From: Meghimatium bilineatum
Lineage: Eukaryota; Mollusca; Gastropoda; Stylommatophora; Philomycidae
Length of the DNA stretch: 64,000 nucleotides
NCBI GenBank assembly: GCA_034231615.1
Contig: CM067318.1
Location: 36,365,382-36,429,381, forward strand
Direction: 5' to 3'
The position numbers and the translations under genes are program-made. Below are positions 1-12,529 of this stretch, piece after piece (the stretch's first letter is position 1; the number at the start of each line of letters is the position of its first letter). The notes under the pieces were generated by a model. That model saw only the letters and a list, made by a program, of their open reading frames with translations. It searched no databases and was not told the origin of the DNA.

Positions 1-1014
1 TTCCTATCGCTATGTTGCGTTATGAACAATACTGCGTGTGACATGATTGTACGATCATTTCTAACCATTCATTACATTTTTATCTCGTATAATATACATA
101 TATTGAGAAGTTAACATAAACATGGGATATTTATCGGCTTCCCGGTGTGTTGTGGGTATGTCTTCTTCGTTTGCCTTCAGACTCCCACATTGATGACTCA
201 CAAAGCTAGCAGCTATCCCCAGTCTGTAAAGTGTTTTCATGAAATGAAACAGCAGATCTAAGCGTTAATCCGTTTTCGCTTTCCATCATTTAATACGTTT
301 ATTTGGTTTGTTATATTCTGCCCTGATGAAGGCTTTTAGTCAAAACGTCGTCTGTCGCTATGTCCCGTTGATAATTTGTATTTTTGGCTAATGTTGGTAA
401 CACTTATATCTACTTCTCTTCATTTTGATATTTGCCTTCTGTAATTCCCCCCCCCCCCATTTCCAGTTTCAATTTTTAACACTGGGGATTTAAATCTTGA
501 TTACCCGTATGTTGGGTTGATCTGCAACAAGTGTGCTGCTAACATATGGCTGGTGGAATAGATGCACATGCCTGTTGTGTCGATCTTAAGCGGTGGCTAA
601 CTGGAGATGATTAGTACAGATGATCCTTACACTAAATGTTTGGAGTAAAATTTAACAACAGGGAAAATTTGATTTTAAAAAGAGACAGAGAACGGCAATG
701 TGAGATGATATTGGATAGTTTGACATAGTGATATGGTAAAATATCAGCACTAGAACTGATACACAGTAATGCAGGTATAATGTTGTACTTCACCCGTCAC
801 GGCACATGATAGTCAATTATAAACGTCTTGATATTATTGTTTTAGAAAGTGAATGATATTTAAATGCACAAATGTTTTGTAACTGTTCTCAGATAAAAAT
901 AAATAAAAATAAAAAGTATTGTTTTGTTTGGTCTCAAACACAGGCCAACATAAAACTTGTCTCTGACGTTCTGAACGCAAAGTCCATCCAGTGTATACCA
1001 CAGAATGCATTAGC

Positions 1015-1076
1015 AGTCATGTGATGAAGTTAGACATGAGATGTCATGTGATGCAGTTAGACATGAGATGTCATTT
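1015..1076 (+). repeat. 31-bp tandem duplication
   Basis: GTTAGACATGAGATGTCAT occurs twice at 31-bp spacing with one change (GAAG/GCAG). Apart from this, 1-1250 shows only A+T-rich DNA, a C-tract at about 447-459 and the 307-350 motif discussed under findings; no gene was seen. Confidence 0.85.
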
Positions 1077-1254
1077 CGTTTTGTATGAAATTGCTGAACA
1101 TTTCAGAGATTAACAGATGTTGTATGTTTTATATAAATAAATTTATATATATATTAAATAAAATTAGTAGCATATCTTATTCAGGACGTAGCTATCAACT
1201 CAGCATTTTTTGGCTGTAGTGATTTTCTAGGCAATATTTATACGTTCAGTAGCT

Positions 1255-1335
1255 TCCCAAAGTTTTCTGTACTGTCCGGATGCAAAATTGCATGTGGCGG
1301 GATCGAACTCAGTACCTTGGCCGCCACAGAGCCCA
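1255..1335 (-). mobile_element. tRNA-like SINE head
   Basis: On the minus strand GGCGGCCAAGGTACTGAGTT and the B-box-like AGTTCGATCCC are visible, followed by GAAGCTACTGAAC. Weak A box. Probably a SINE head, not a working tRNA gene: no tRNA cloverleaf could be drawn. Confidence 0.5.
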
Positions 1336-1357
1336 CTATATATATATTTATATATAT

Positions 1358-1594
<237 letters not shown>

Positions 1595-1837
1595 TACAAA
1601 ATTCACATTGTTTCATCTCCGTTCCTTTAGTTTATGTATAAACATCTATCAATCATTACCTTCGATACCTTCGATATTGTGTGCTTTTTACAAATATTTA
1701 CTATGCCAGGATGAGCTCATAAAAATGTTTTATATATATATATATATAGCGATAGTTGTGTGCATACATATTTGTAGGAAATGACTGTTAATGTGCAGAT
1801 AAATGTGTATCTATAAAGTGACTGCTAATATGGACAT

Positions 1838-2047
1838 AGATGTGTATGAGGTGAGATGTGTATGAGGTGAGATGTGTATGAGGTGAGATGTGTATGAGGT
1901 GAGATGTGTATGAGGTGAGATGTGTATGAGGTGAGATGTGTATGAGGTGAGATGTGTATGAGGTGAGATGTGTATGAGGTGAGATGTGTATGAGGTGAGA
2001 TGTGTATGAGGTGAGATGTGTATGAGGTGAGATGTGTATGAGGTGAG
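1838..2047. repeat. 16-bp minisatellite
   Basis: About 13 near-identical copies of AGATGTGTATGAGGTG. The loosely related phrase AATGTGCACATAAATGTG recurs around it (1790-2300). Confidence 0.97.
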
Positions 2048-2072
2048 TTTTAATGTGCAATAAATTGGTATC

Positions 2073-2198
2073 TCACGCCGAAATGCGCAGATATCGCAGC
2101 AATGCTGTAAACTATGACACAATTCATTCCGTTCTTCGGACTACATCCTCTTAATCTGCAGGAGTTTGAGAATGAACGTAGAAGAAGAAGAACTGCTA
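2073..2198 (+). mobile_element. SINE family A, 5'-truncated
   Basis: GCGCAGATATCGCAGCAATG through the TTCCGTTCT..GGACTACATCC segment to a (GAA)n tail; matches the 3' half of family A at 26130-26240. Confidence 0.85.
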
Positions 2199-2564
2199 AT
2201 GTGCACATATATTTATATGAATGAACGGCTGTTAATGTTTCACATAAATGTGTTTGTATAAATTGACTTAATTTAATGTGCACATAAATGTGTCTATATG
2301 ATTCTTCTTGATTAGAAAACTGGCCTCGCAGCAACGTGGGGCATTCCCATAAGTGCTCCGCCCTCTGTTCCAACAGCCATTCGTCTCGATGGTGTTTCGA
2401 GTCCAATGCCGCCGAAACAGACGACGACATCACGGCACAACTCTGGCCCTTGCGACAGGTTTATATGTTGTTCCGCCCACCCACGCCGTGCCCGTAACTA
2501 GTTCAAGCACAACGTCGGCCTATCGTAACAACATCGTAACTGTTATCGAAGGTTACGACTACGG

Positions 2565-2715
2565 GATTGTATAGATGACGTGCCATGAAGCTTCTATAAG
2601 AAGATAACCTCAATACAAAGGCATGTCATCTACTAAGTTTATTTGTTGCATGGTTGGTTTGTCTAGTGAGCCATTGGTGGGACCCACAGAAACAACCGTA
2701 TACGAGTGTCTATAT
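2565..2715 (+). repeat. interspersed repeat, mate of 40585-40735
   Basis: CCATGAAGCTTCTATAAGAA, GATAACCTCAATA and CATCTACTAAG, then GTTGCATG and ACAACC-type end match 40600-40735 closely. Class unknown. Confidence 0.7.
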
Positions 2716-2739
2716 GAAATGAGTGTTTGTGTACACATA

Positions 2740-2870
2740 AATGTGTTTGTATTGTCAGCATAAAGTTCCGTCTCCACAACGAAGGCTGGCTGCAACGGAC
2801 CTCCAATATTCTCTATCTCTTGTCTTGGGAGTACACTCTGCCAGACTCTGCCAGTTATTTATTGATCTGT
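2740..2870 (-). mobile_element. LINE 3' tail, EGKVEGRRARG family
   Basis: Plus-strand AAGTTCCGTCTCCACAACGA and following bases match 35805-35890; read on the minus strand this is the same LRCGD-type terminal tail. Short and decayed. Confidence 0.5.
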
Positions 2871-2997
2871 TTACATCCTCAAAAAATTCCTCTCTTTGAA
2901 TTTCATTGCTGGTTGTTTACACGAGACATAAACCTGTGTAAATACTCTCTTTGTATAAATTAAATAGACCGGGTGATTAAAATGCGTCATTGTCTTA

Positions 2998-3395
<398 letters not shown>

Positions 3396-3539
3396 TTCTG
3401 CCCCGTCCGTCCGCCTGTCTGTCCTATGCTGTGAGGCGTCGCAGTATTTAATGACGATCGGTTTTCGGGCTATTGCACATCTGGTCGCATGATGTGCAGT
3501 AATAATTTGTCGTCTCAAAATGTCGGTAACTTTTCAATA

Positions 3540-4185
3540 CACCTTCTTCTTGGTCATTCTCTGTATTTTGTTGTTTCAATTTTCATGTTGAATGCTCTTG
3601 CCGCTGGCCAATAAAGGTTCATTCTCATTAGGTGGCCGAACAATTTCAATCTGTTTTTTTTTCCCCAATATATTTGACCACGAATTGTCTTACCACTTTT
3701 CTTATTTCTATGTATTTTGAGTAGCTGTTTTGGTACCTTATTGATGCAGTTTGTTCCCAATATATATATATTTCTAATCAGTCTGATGTCTTTTTACATC
3801 TATGCCTATTTCTTGAAGACATTTAATTAGTTTTTCATATTGTACGTTATCAAAGGCCTTAAGTAGTCCATGAAGCAAATATAGATACTTTTTTTTTACT
3901 TATATATATATTTATATACCAATAATCGGATTCCTAGTATAGCTTCCCTGGTTTCTTTGTCTTTCTTAAAACCGAATTGCTCTTCGCTGTCTATCTGGTT
4001 TTGTATTCTTTCATGTATTATCTTGAACAACTGAGCATATGTTTGAATACCATGAAATGCCTTTTGTAAATGTTATTTTTCAACTGTTACCAGCACATAC
4101 CCCTCCATTGCTAGTTTCTCCATGCTGCTATGTGTCTTTTTGTGGCCAAAATACCTTAATATTCTTGATATAATTTTGTGTAGGA
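3540..4185 (-). mobile_element. LINE RT fragment, CYQCQTWALT-like family
   Basis: Minus-strand reading FGFKKDKETREAILGIRLLV, then LKAFDNVQYEKLIKCLQEIG shows RT core residues, and RLKLFGHLMRMNLYWPAARA shows the post-RT tail, with stops between. The FGHLMRMN-x5-PARA phrase links it to the 47.9 kb family. It directly abuts the 23-bp array. Confidence 0.7.
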
Positions 4186-4186
4186 G

Positions 4187-5592
4187 TCAACCTTCTTGTT
4201 GTGTAGGAGTCAACCTTCTTGTTGTGTACGAGCCAACCTTCTTGTTGTGTAGGAGCTAACCTTCTTGTTGTGTAGGAGCTAACCTTCTTGTTGTGTAGGA
4301 GTCAACCTTCTTGTTGTGTAGGAGCCAACCTTCTTGTTGTGTAGGAGCCAACCTTCTTGTTGTGTAGGAGCTAACCTTCTTGTTGTGTAGGAACTAACCT
4401 TCTTGTTGTGTAGGAGCCAACCTTCTTGTTGTGTAGGAGCCAACCTTCTTGTTGTGTAGGAGCTAACCTTCTTGTTGTGTAGGAACTAACCTTCTTGTTG
4501 TGTAGGAGCCAACCTTCTTGTTGTGTAGGAGCTAACCTTCTTGTTGTGTAGGAACTAACCTTCTTGTTGTGTAGGAGCCAACCTTCTTGTTGTGTAGGAG
4601 TCAACCTTCTTGTTGTGTAGGAGTCAACCTTCTTGTTGTGTAGGAGCTAACCTTCTTGTTGTGTAGGAGCTAACCTTCTTGTTGTGTAGGAACTAACCTT
4701 CTTGTTGTGTAGGAGCTAACCTTCTTGTTGTGTAGGAACTAACCTTCTTGTTGTGTAGGAGCCAACCTTCTTGTTGTGTAGGAGTCAACCTTCTTGTTGT
4801 GTAGGAGCTAACCTTCTTGTTGTGTAGGATCCAACCTTCTTGTTGTGTAGGAGCTAACCTTCTTGTTGTGTAGGATCCAACCTTCTTGTTGTGTAAGAGC
4901 TAACCTTCTTGTTGTGTAGGAGTCAACCTTCTTGTTGTGTAGGAGTCAACCTTCTTGTTGTGTAGGAGCTAACCTTCTTGTTGTGTAGGATCCAACCTTC
5001 TTGTTGTGTAGGAGCTAACCTTCTTGTTGTGTAGGATTCAACCTTCTTGTTGTGTAGGAGCCAACCTTCTTGTTGTGTAAGAGCTAACCTTCTTGTTGTG
5101 TAGGAGTCAACCTTCTTGTTGTGTAGGAGTCAACCTTCTTGTTGTGTAGGAGCTAACCTTCTTGTTGTGTAGGATCCAACCTTCTTGTTGTGTAGGAGCT
5201 AACCTTCTTGTTGTGTAGGATCCAACCTTCTTGTTGTGTAGGAGCCAACCTTCTTGTTGTGTAGGAGCCAACCTTCTTGTTGTGTAGGAGCCAACCTTCT
5301 TGTTGTGTAGGAGCCAACCTTCTTGTTGTGTAGGAGCCAACCTTCTTGTTGTGTAGGAGCCAACCTTCTTGTTGTGTAGGAGCCAACTTTCTTGTGTAGG
5401 AGCCAACCTTCTTGTTGTGTAGGAGCTAACCTTCTTGTTGTGTAGGAGCCAACCTTCTTGTTGTGTAGGAGCCAACCTTCTTGTTGTGTAGGAGCCAACC
5501 TTCTTGTTGTGTAAGAGCCAACCTTCTTGTTGTGTAGGAGCCAACCTTCTTGTTGTGTAAGAGCCAACCTTCTTGTTGTGTAGGAACTAACC
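4187..5592. repeat. 23-bp minisatellite, about 61 copies
   Basis: Unit GTAGGAGCCAACCTTCTTGT plus TGT. Variation is concentrated at the GAGCC position (GAGCT, GAGTC, GAACT, GATCC, GATTC). One shortened unit lies near 5390. Because 23 is not a multiple of 3, the minus strand reads PTQQEGWLLHNKKVGSYTTR through all frames without stops; this is not a gene. Confidence 0.98.
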
Positions 5593-5599
5593 CTCTTCC

Positions 5600-6075
5600 A
5601 CAATTAATGTGATTAACACCTCTTATTTCGCTGTTTTTTCGTTGTCACATCTTTTCCTTTACATGAACGATACTCATTGCGATTGCGACACACAGATTGC
5701 TTTTGGTAATTCCAATCCGGATGGTTGCCTGGGTCGCCCATGCCTAGTTTCGACACTAGGTGAGAAGGTAATCCGTGTATTCTTGTGATGACAGTTTCTA
5801 CTAGCTGTAAGGGACTGAGCACACGAAGACTCCTTGGAAGGAGGGATAGATGACTTTATTCTGACCAGCTGTGCATTTTTCTCAATTTCTAATATCGCAA
5901 CAAGTTTGTAACGTACTCTTAACGATACCCTGTTACATATGATCAACATAGGCATAGCGTGACCGTTGTGTGTCAATATTTGACAGTTCTAGGCGCATGT
6001 CACAACTTGACACGTCACTGATTAATACGTGCTTTGACTTGGGTACAATTTGTAGGAGCGAAAACTTCCAGTATA
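5600..6075. other. unassigned single-copy-like stretch
   Basis: No repeat or gene recognised between the 23-bp array and the CT/GT array. The minus strand has overlapping short open stretches (for example LPSHLVSKLGMGDPGNHPDW), but I cannot assign them. Confidence 0.4.
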
Positions 6076-6089
6076 TGAGGTGGTAAGTA

Positions 6090-7095
6090 CGTGTTCTCTC
6101 TCCCTCACTGTGTCTCTGTGTGTGTTTGTTGTTCTCCTCTCTCCCTCTCTGTGTGTGTTTGTTGTTCTCCTCTCTCCCTCTGTGTGTGTGTTTGTTGTTC
6201 TCCTCTCTCCCTCTCTGTGTCTCTGTGTGTGTTTGTTGTTCTCCTCTCTCCCTCTCTGTGTCTCTGTGTGTGTTTGTTGTTCTCTCTACCTCTCTGTATC
6301 TCTGTGTGTGTTTGTTGTTCTCTCTCCCTTTCTGTGTCTCTGTGTGTGTTTGTTGTTCTCCTTGCTCCCTTTCTCTGTGTGTGTTTGTTGTTCTCCTCGC
6401 TCCCTTTCTGTGTGTGTTTGTTGTTCTCTCTCCCTTTCTCTGTGTGTGTTTGTTGTTCTCCTCGCTCTCTTTCTGTGTGTGTTTGTTGTTCTCTCTCCCT
6501 TTCTGTGTCTCTGTGTGTGTTTGTTGTTCTCTCTCCCTTTCTGTGTCTCTGTGTGTGTTTGTTGTTCTCCTCGCTCTCTTTCTGTGTGTGTTTGTTGTTC
6601 TCTCTCCCTTTCTGTGTCTCTGTGTGTGTTTGTTGTTCTCCTCTCTCCCTCTCTATGTGTGTTTGTTGTTCTCCTCGCTCCCTTTCTGTGTGTGTTTGTT
6701 TTTCTCCTCGCTCCCTTTCTGTGTGTGTTTGTTGTTCACCTCTCTCCCTCTCTGTGTGTGTTTGTTGTTCCCCTCTCTCCCTCTCTATGTGTGTTTGTTG
6801 TTCACCTCTCTCCCTCTATATGTGTGTTTGTTGTTCACCTCGCTCCCTTTCTATGTGTGTTTGTTGTTTACCTCTCTCCCTCTCTGTGTATGTTTGTTGT
6901 TCACCTCTCTCCCTTTCTGTGTATGTTTGTTGTTCACTTCTCTCCCTCTCTTTGTGTGTTTGTTGTTCACCTCTCTCCCTCTCTATGTGTGTTTGTTGTT
7001 CTCCTCTCTCCCTCTCTTTGTATGTTTGTTATTCTCCTCTCCCCCCTCTCTATGTGTATCTGTTGTTCTCCTCTCTCCCTCTCTGTGTGAGTTTG
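6090..7095. repeat. CT/GT-rich minisatellite, 33-43-bp units
   Basis: Repeated phrase TCTCCCTCTCTGTGTGTGTT then TGTTGTTCTCC, with unit length changes from insertion of TCTCTGTG. Strong purine/pyrimidine strand bias; frames rich in CVCLLFSS are artefacts. Confidence 0.97.
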
Positions 7096-7265
7096 TGTAT
7101 AACATATACTTTCTTTCTGGTAGCTAGCTAGAAATATAATACTATTTTTAGCAGTAATTATATGATGTTCAAGGCAATATTTAAAGTCAGTAATTTGCAA
7201 TTGATTTTTAATGACTTCAGCTGAAATCTGAACTTTTCACATTAGACTTTATGGATATCCTCATT

Positions 7266-7728
7266 ATCTGTAAGCCACATCAGTAAGCTGAAATTATCTG
7301 TAAGCCACATCAGTAAGCTGAGATTATCTGTAAGCCACATCAGTAAGCTGAGATTATATGTAAGCCACATCAGTAAGCTGAGATTATCTGTAAGCCACAT
7401 CAGTAAGCTGAGATTATCTGTAAGCCACATCAGTAAGCTGAGATTATCTGTAAGCCACATCAGTAAGCTGAGATTATTTGTACGCCACATCAGTAAGCTG
7501 AGATTATCTGTAAGCCACATCAGTAAGCTGAGATTATCTGTAAGCCACATCAGTAAGTTGAGATTATCTGTAAGCCACATCAGTAAGCTGAGATTATCTG
7601 TAAGCCACATCAGTAAGCTGAGATTATCTGTAAGCCACATCAGTAAGCTGAGATTATCTGTAAGCCACATCAGTAAGCTGAGATTATCTGTAAGCCACAT
7701 CAGTAAGTTGAGATTATCTTTAAGCCAC
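7266..7728. repeat. 30-bp minisatellite, about 15 copies
   Basis: Unit AGATTATCTGTAAGCCACAT plus CAGTAAGCTG, nearly invariant. Period divisible by 3 gives long open frames on both strands that are not genes. Confidence 0.98.
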
Positions 7729-7739
7729 AGAGCCATCTG

Positions 7740-9100
7740 TGTGATATGTTGCTACCAGATTGTTGTCATCACTGCCAGTTAATGTAAGACTCAATTCTGT
7801 GCAAGTTTTCTCGCTGTCTTCTTTGTTATTTAAAAATAATTATTCAAAAATCAGTGTCTATCGACGTTTTGGACTCCCACTTTTCCTCATTCTAGAAATC
7901 CTGGCATTCCATGATTAATCTTTTTAAATCAAATGTGTAATTGTATATGTCCAACTTTACTAGCTATCGTGTTCTGATTGATTTCAGCAGAAAAAAATCA
8001 TATATTGCTATGATCAGGTATTTGCGGGCCTCTGACATGATCGTCCTTCTGACAGTGCTATTATCAAGGCCTGTTTATAACATTTCATTTCAAATGCTGG
8101 TATCTTCCTTTCTATTATATAATATTGTCCAAGATGCACAACCATATTACACCATTGGCAAAATAAAATTGATAATACTTTTAACTTTGATTTCCTGTTT
8201 GCAACTGCTATACGTTCTTCATCTGTGACGCTGTTTTGTGATTTTATTTGCCCATTTTCCTCTCGTCTGCTGATATTCCTTTAAGTTTGATGTGGATATG
8301 AATTGGTAATCCATGCTTCTGTGTCCACGAGTTTATTCTGGCACAGACCTAAAGAAGCTGTCAACTTCAAATGGGTCATCGAGTCTACGGATGAAGGAGA
8401 AGAAAACAAAACATCTAAGCTTTATTGTTTATTTTTTTATTGTTGACATAGTCCTTTTGGTAGAAACATCGATTCAGTACTTTTATGAATTGTTATGTTT
8501 TTTGTTATTTAGATTTTTCTGTAAATTGTAAAACCTAAAACACTGTTCCTACAATTTGGCACATATCTTTACTTCTACCCAACCATTTATTGGTCATGTA
8601 CATGCTATTTGTCAATTGTGTATTACGATCGTATTTATAATTTGAAGTACAATTTTTAAAATCGATAAACAAAAATTAGTTAACAGAATTAACACAGATG
8701 CACAGAGATAGCTTTCATGGTACACATTTCGTTCTGCTAAATAAAGATTACAATGTTGAGTCACGTGACCAGTTGCTCGCGAGCACCTTGGTGCTATAGT
8801 AATGCTGCCACCATAGCTGTGGTCCTCGCTCCATACGAGCTAAAAAAATTGCATGGCGAGCACTAGCGATCAAAGTTACCTTTACAAATTTAATGTTTGT
8901 TGTATAAACCAAAATACACAGTGCTACCATCCACGATTTTGAAGGAAAGAAACGGGTTGTGTACGAGATAATAAAGAAAGCTATGTCTTCAGTTTTCAGG
9001 TTCACTTTTACTTTCAATTTCCCATAATATTTTCTGTGTTGATTCGTTCATTTGTTTAATCCTGATGTTCTGAGTAACATTTAATTACAAGGATCTCATT
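7740..9100. other. no gene or repeat recognised
   Basis: A+T-rich sequence with only short, unconserved open stretches on either strand (for example 7941-8228 plus and 8748-9017 minus). A phrase TCTATCGACGTTTTGGACTC at about 7858 resembles the recurrent motif discussed under findings. Confidence 0.5.
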
Positions 9101-9172
9101 AACCTGGTGAGTATTTTTAAAATATACGCACGTGCATACACGCATTCGTACACGCACACACACACATGCGCT

Positions 9173-9601
9173 CCAATCCTAGAAGCTGGGCCTATATTTA
9201 ACACTTTTTAAGAACTCTGCTCCGTTCCGTATTTTTTAGTATTTTCTACTGCTGTATTCCAGTTCCACATTGGATGTCGTAATTCTTCTCCGATAAATAA
9301 TATCATTATTACCTTTGCAATGTGTGTTCCCAGAAGCAAAGACATACATATACGGGAAACAAAATTTTATGTTAACCTACTACGCTGCGATAACGACTTG
9401 ACTGTTAAAGAGCACTTTGCGCCGGTGGGTAAATAATAATAAACACCGGGTTGGTGTTTAGTTTTTAACACCCGGGAAATAATCAAAACATTAAAAGACG
9501 AACAGTGTTCGCTGTCTCTTTAGGGATTCCCCTTTTTGGGAACATTTAGTTCTTTTCATATCAATTTCGTTTAATATATATGTCCGGCTTCTAGAATTGG
9601 A
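9173..9601. mobile_element. possible MITE with imperfect inverted ends
   Basis: TCCAATCCTAGAAGCTGGG (9173-9191) and, inverted, TCCAATTCTAGAAGCCGGA (from 9583-9601) match at 16 of 19 positions, and similarity continues inward (CTATATTTAACA against CATATATATTAAA). About 430 bp with no coding content. No clear target duplication. Confidence 0.5.
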
Positions 9602-9774
9602 CTATATATATTTTTTCCATTATATGTTATGGTGCTCGTACACGCAGTATTACATGTGGACTGTGCTCGCCGTCTGTGTGGTTGAGAATTCCTATATTAT
9701 AAAGAGCTCTCAATTTATTAGCAACTGTACTATAACGGTTTGTGTCCTTGTACCAGTATAAACAAAAACGTAAA

Positions 9775-10535
9775 GAGTTTGTCGTATAAAGTATGAATAC
9801 AACAACATACGAATTGTAACAAACTATTCATGTATCATTAGTTTTGAGTGACAAGATATAGAACATACTTGTAATAGTCCGTTCATGTATGACTTTTACG
9901 TGACAAGATATAGAACATACACGTAATAGTCCGTTCATGTATGGCGTCTACGTGACAAGATATAGAACATACGTGTAATAAACCGTTCATGTATGGCGTC
10001 CACGTTACAAGATATAGAACATACGTGTAATAAACCGTTCATGTATGGCGTCCACGTGACAAGATATAGAACATACGTGTAATAAACCTTTCATGTATGG
10101 CGTCTACGTGACAAGATATAGAACATATGTGTAATAAACCGTTTATGTATGGCGTCTACGTGACAAGATATAGAACATACACGTAAAAACCGTTCATGTA
10201 TGGCGTCTACGTGACAAGATATAGAACATACGTGTAATAAACCGTTCATGTATGGCGTCCACGTTACAAGATATAGAACATACGTGTAATAAACCGTTCA
10301 TGTATGGCGTCCACGTGACAAGATATAGAACATACGTGTAATAAACCGTTCATGTATGGCGTCCACGTTACAAGATATAGAACATACGTGTAATAAACCG
10401 TTCATGTATGGCGTCCACGTTACAAGATATAGAACATACGTGTAATAAACCGTTCATGTATGGCGTCCACGTTACAAGATATAGAACATACGTGTAATAA
10501 ACCATTCATGTATTACGTGACAAGTTATCAGTCAC
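9775..10535. repeat. 52-bp minisatellite
   Basis: About 13 copies, with GTGTAATAAACCGTTCATGT, ATGGCGTCCACGT and ACAAGATATAGAACATAC in each. The left end is more diverged. Confidence 0.97.
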
Positions 10536-10634
10536 ATATATAGTGAATTAAGAAGCTTTGTGACGATTCTAGCTTCGCATGTGTGACAATACCTATTCTA
10601 TTTGTACTATTTCAATAACGGTTCAAAATGCGTA

Positions 10635-10830
10635 GAGGATTGATTTAAGTGTACTCGGGTTTACCGAGTGTAATCCACCCTTCACAAAGAAGCGACACGC
10701 CGCCTGTTAAGAGTACCACTTATCGCAGGTAACTTCATCAAGCGATAATTCATAGGGATCTCTAGAAAATGCACTCGTAAACAAGACGTCATGACTTAGT
10801 ATCGAACCTGCGACCTCCTTCCTCCTCATT
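10635..10830 (-). mobile_element. interspersed SINE-like repeat, mate of 38950
   Basis: CAAAGAAGCGACACGCCGCC, AGCGATAATTCATAGGGATC and ACAAGACGTCATGACTTAGT match 39005-39130 with about a quarter of positions changed. The minus strand gives GAGGTCGCAGGTTCGATAC, B-box-like. Confidence 0.6.
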
Positions 10831-11039
10831 CTCCGGGCGAAGTTAGATGCTGATGTGAATTTCACCAATGAACTGGACTGTGGTCACCAGCCCCGAGACA
10901 GGGCTGTAGAGATTGACTGACAATGTTTTATTCCGATCTATCAACACGAGACAAATAACTAAACGATCTTGTCAGGGAGATCCCTAATTGTGCTATATAA
11001 GGTAAAACACCTCCTTCCCCCCGTGACCATAAAATTGCT

Positions 11040-11155
11040 TATCTTTCACCGAGATCATTGACACCAAACGTGTGTATACTTACGAGGGTTTAAAAAATAT
11101 GACCAAACGTGTGTATACTTACGAGGGTTTCAAAAATATGGCCAAATGGAAAAAC
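11040..11155. repeat. short tandem duplication
   Basis: ACCAAACGTGTGTATACTTA and CGAGGGTTT-x-AAAAATATG occur twice at about 38-bp spacing. The rest of 10840-11480 and 11630-12210 shows no gene. Confidence 0.85.
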
Positions 11156-11479
11156 TGAATGTGTATGCAAGTAGGTTACATGGTGGCCGGTTTATTACTA
11201 AAAAAAGACTGCTCTTTTCAAACAAAAATGCTTAGAAACCATTTTAGAATTGGCCGTTACAATTTCCACTCTTAATAATACATTTGTCATGCGATCGTTT
11301 AAGTTAAAGTATGCCATATTTATTTTATCATAGCTAATCATCCCGTCATTAACAACGTTTGACAAACATTAATTTGCCACTGATCTCTTTCAGTCGTCTT
11401 CCTCCCGATTTCCAAGCAGGGGTACAACTAACTTATTCCACGGCCTTCAAATATAAATTCTACTAACTAGTCAGACACA

Positions 11480-11625
11480 CCAAGAAGAAGATGGACACAA
11501 GACATCAAAGACCACCTGAACATGATAATAACAGAAGCAGGAAGACTGGCTCAAGATAGAAAAAAGTTTCGAAAGCATGAGATGACGGCTACATCCTGTT
11601 CAGGATGTGCTACTTGGTGATGATG
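11480..11625 (+). mobile_element. LINE 3' fragment
   Basis: Plus-strand reading RRRWTQDIKDHLNM, then EAGRLAQDRKKFRKH matches the RRRWTDDIKD ... AQDREGFREF tail at 18.4 kb; ends in two consecutive stops and a short ATGATGATG tract. Confidence 0.65.
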
Positions 11626-12227
11626 AGTCACACTAGCTCAACCATTGCCGTTTGCAGCTTCCATTGCATTTTCACAAATGTGAACAATCGGAGCGGTCTC
11701 CTGAAACGGATATACTCTTCTCATACATAAATCAATAGAGCGTCAATTATCACAAAAAGCAGAAAATATAGGGAATTCGGTAACACAGGGACAATGCGTG
11801 TATGACAGGAAATAGGTAAATTAAAGTGCCACTAGTAGTAATCATGATATACTAGCAATGAAACGGACGAAAAAAAACTGACAAACAACGACGAACGAAT
11901 GAGAACACAGCAGGGAACAATAGCATAAATGAGAATGATGAATGAAAAATGAGGTAACGGTGATTTTAGAATGTGATGGGATACGGACAATGAACAAATG
12001 AGTAAATATTGGCTTCAACTTCAACATCATACACGATCTGAATGCCCAAGATGTTCATGTGGTTGTCATCACCGGATGACCGTATTGAGTATGCATTTGA
12101 GAACCGATATTTGAAATTGGTATCTTGAGGTCTTTCGATCTGAGCCCCCTTTATTTCTTTATAAAAAATATCATGTTGTTGTCTATCTCCTATTCACATT
12201 GTTTCATCTCCGTTCCTTCAATTTATA

Positions 12228-12230
<3 letters not shown>

Positions 12231-12271
<41 letters not shown>

Positions 12272-12310
12272 TATGAACTCCGACAGACTTCATTGGAAAT
12301 AAGGAAATAG

Positions 12311-12358
<48 letters not shown>
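12231..12358. repeat. two (TA)n tracts
   Basis: TA at 12231-12264 and 12314-12358, separated by a 49-bp unique spacer. Confidence 0.97.
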
Positions 12359-12359
<1 letters not shown>

Positions 12360-12529
12360 TCAGCGTGCTTATGCTCAGTTTTTGATAAAGGCCTTTTGAT
12401 CGAAATGTTGATTTTTCTTGTGTTTTCCTATGTGGTCGTAGTGAGTGATTCGTGAATCTTCACTGACCTTAATTTCACAGTTTGCTTACGTTTAGATTTA
12501 TTTTAAAACACAAATATTGACGTGTGATC

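Noticed and set aside
1255..1335. tRNA gene on the minus strand
   Set aside because: Only the B box is good; no acceptor or anticodon stem could be formed. Taken as SINE head.
4371..5603. Long open frames reading PTQQEGWLLHNKKVGSYTTR on the minus strand
   Set aside because: The 23-bp unit has no stop in any minus-strand frame; the period is not a multiple of three and all frames give the same peptide. Pure repeat artefact.
6080..7131. Three overlapping 335-346-codon Cys/Leu/Val-rich frames
   Set aside because: All three plus-strand frames are open because the CT/GT repeat has no stop codons; no start context or domain.
7242..7736. 164-codon frame of repeated MWLTDNLSLL on the minus strand
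   Set aside because: Exact translation of a 30-bp tandem repeat.
8748..9017. 89-codon open frame on the minus strand
   Set aside because: No recognisable motif, no splice or promoter context; cannot be supported as a gene.
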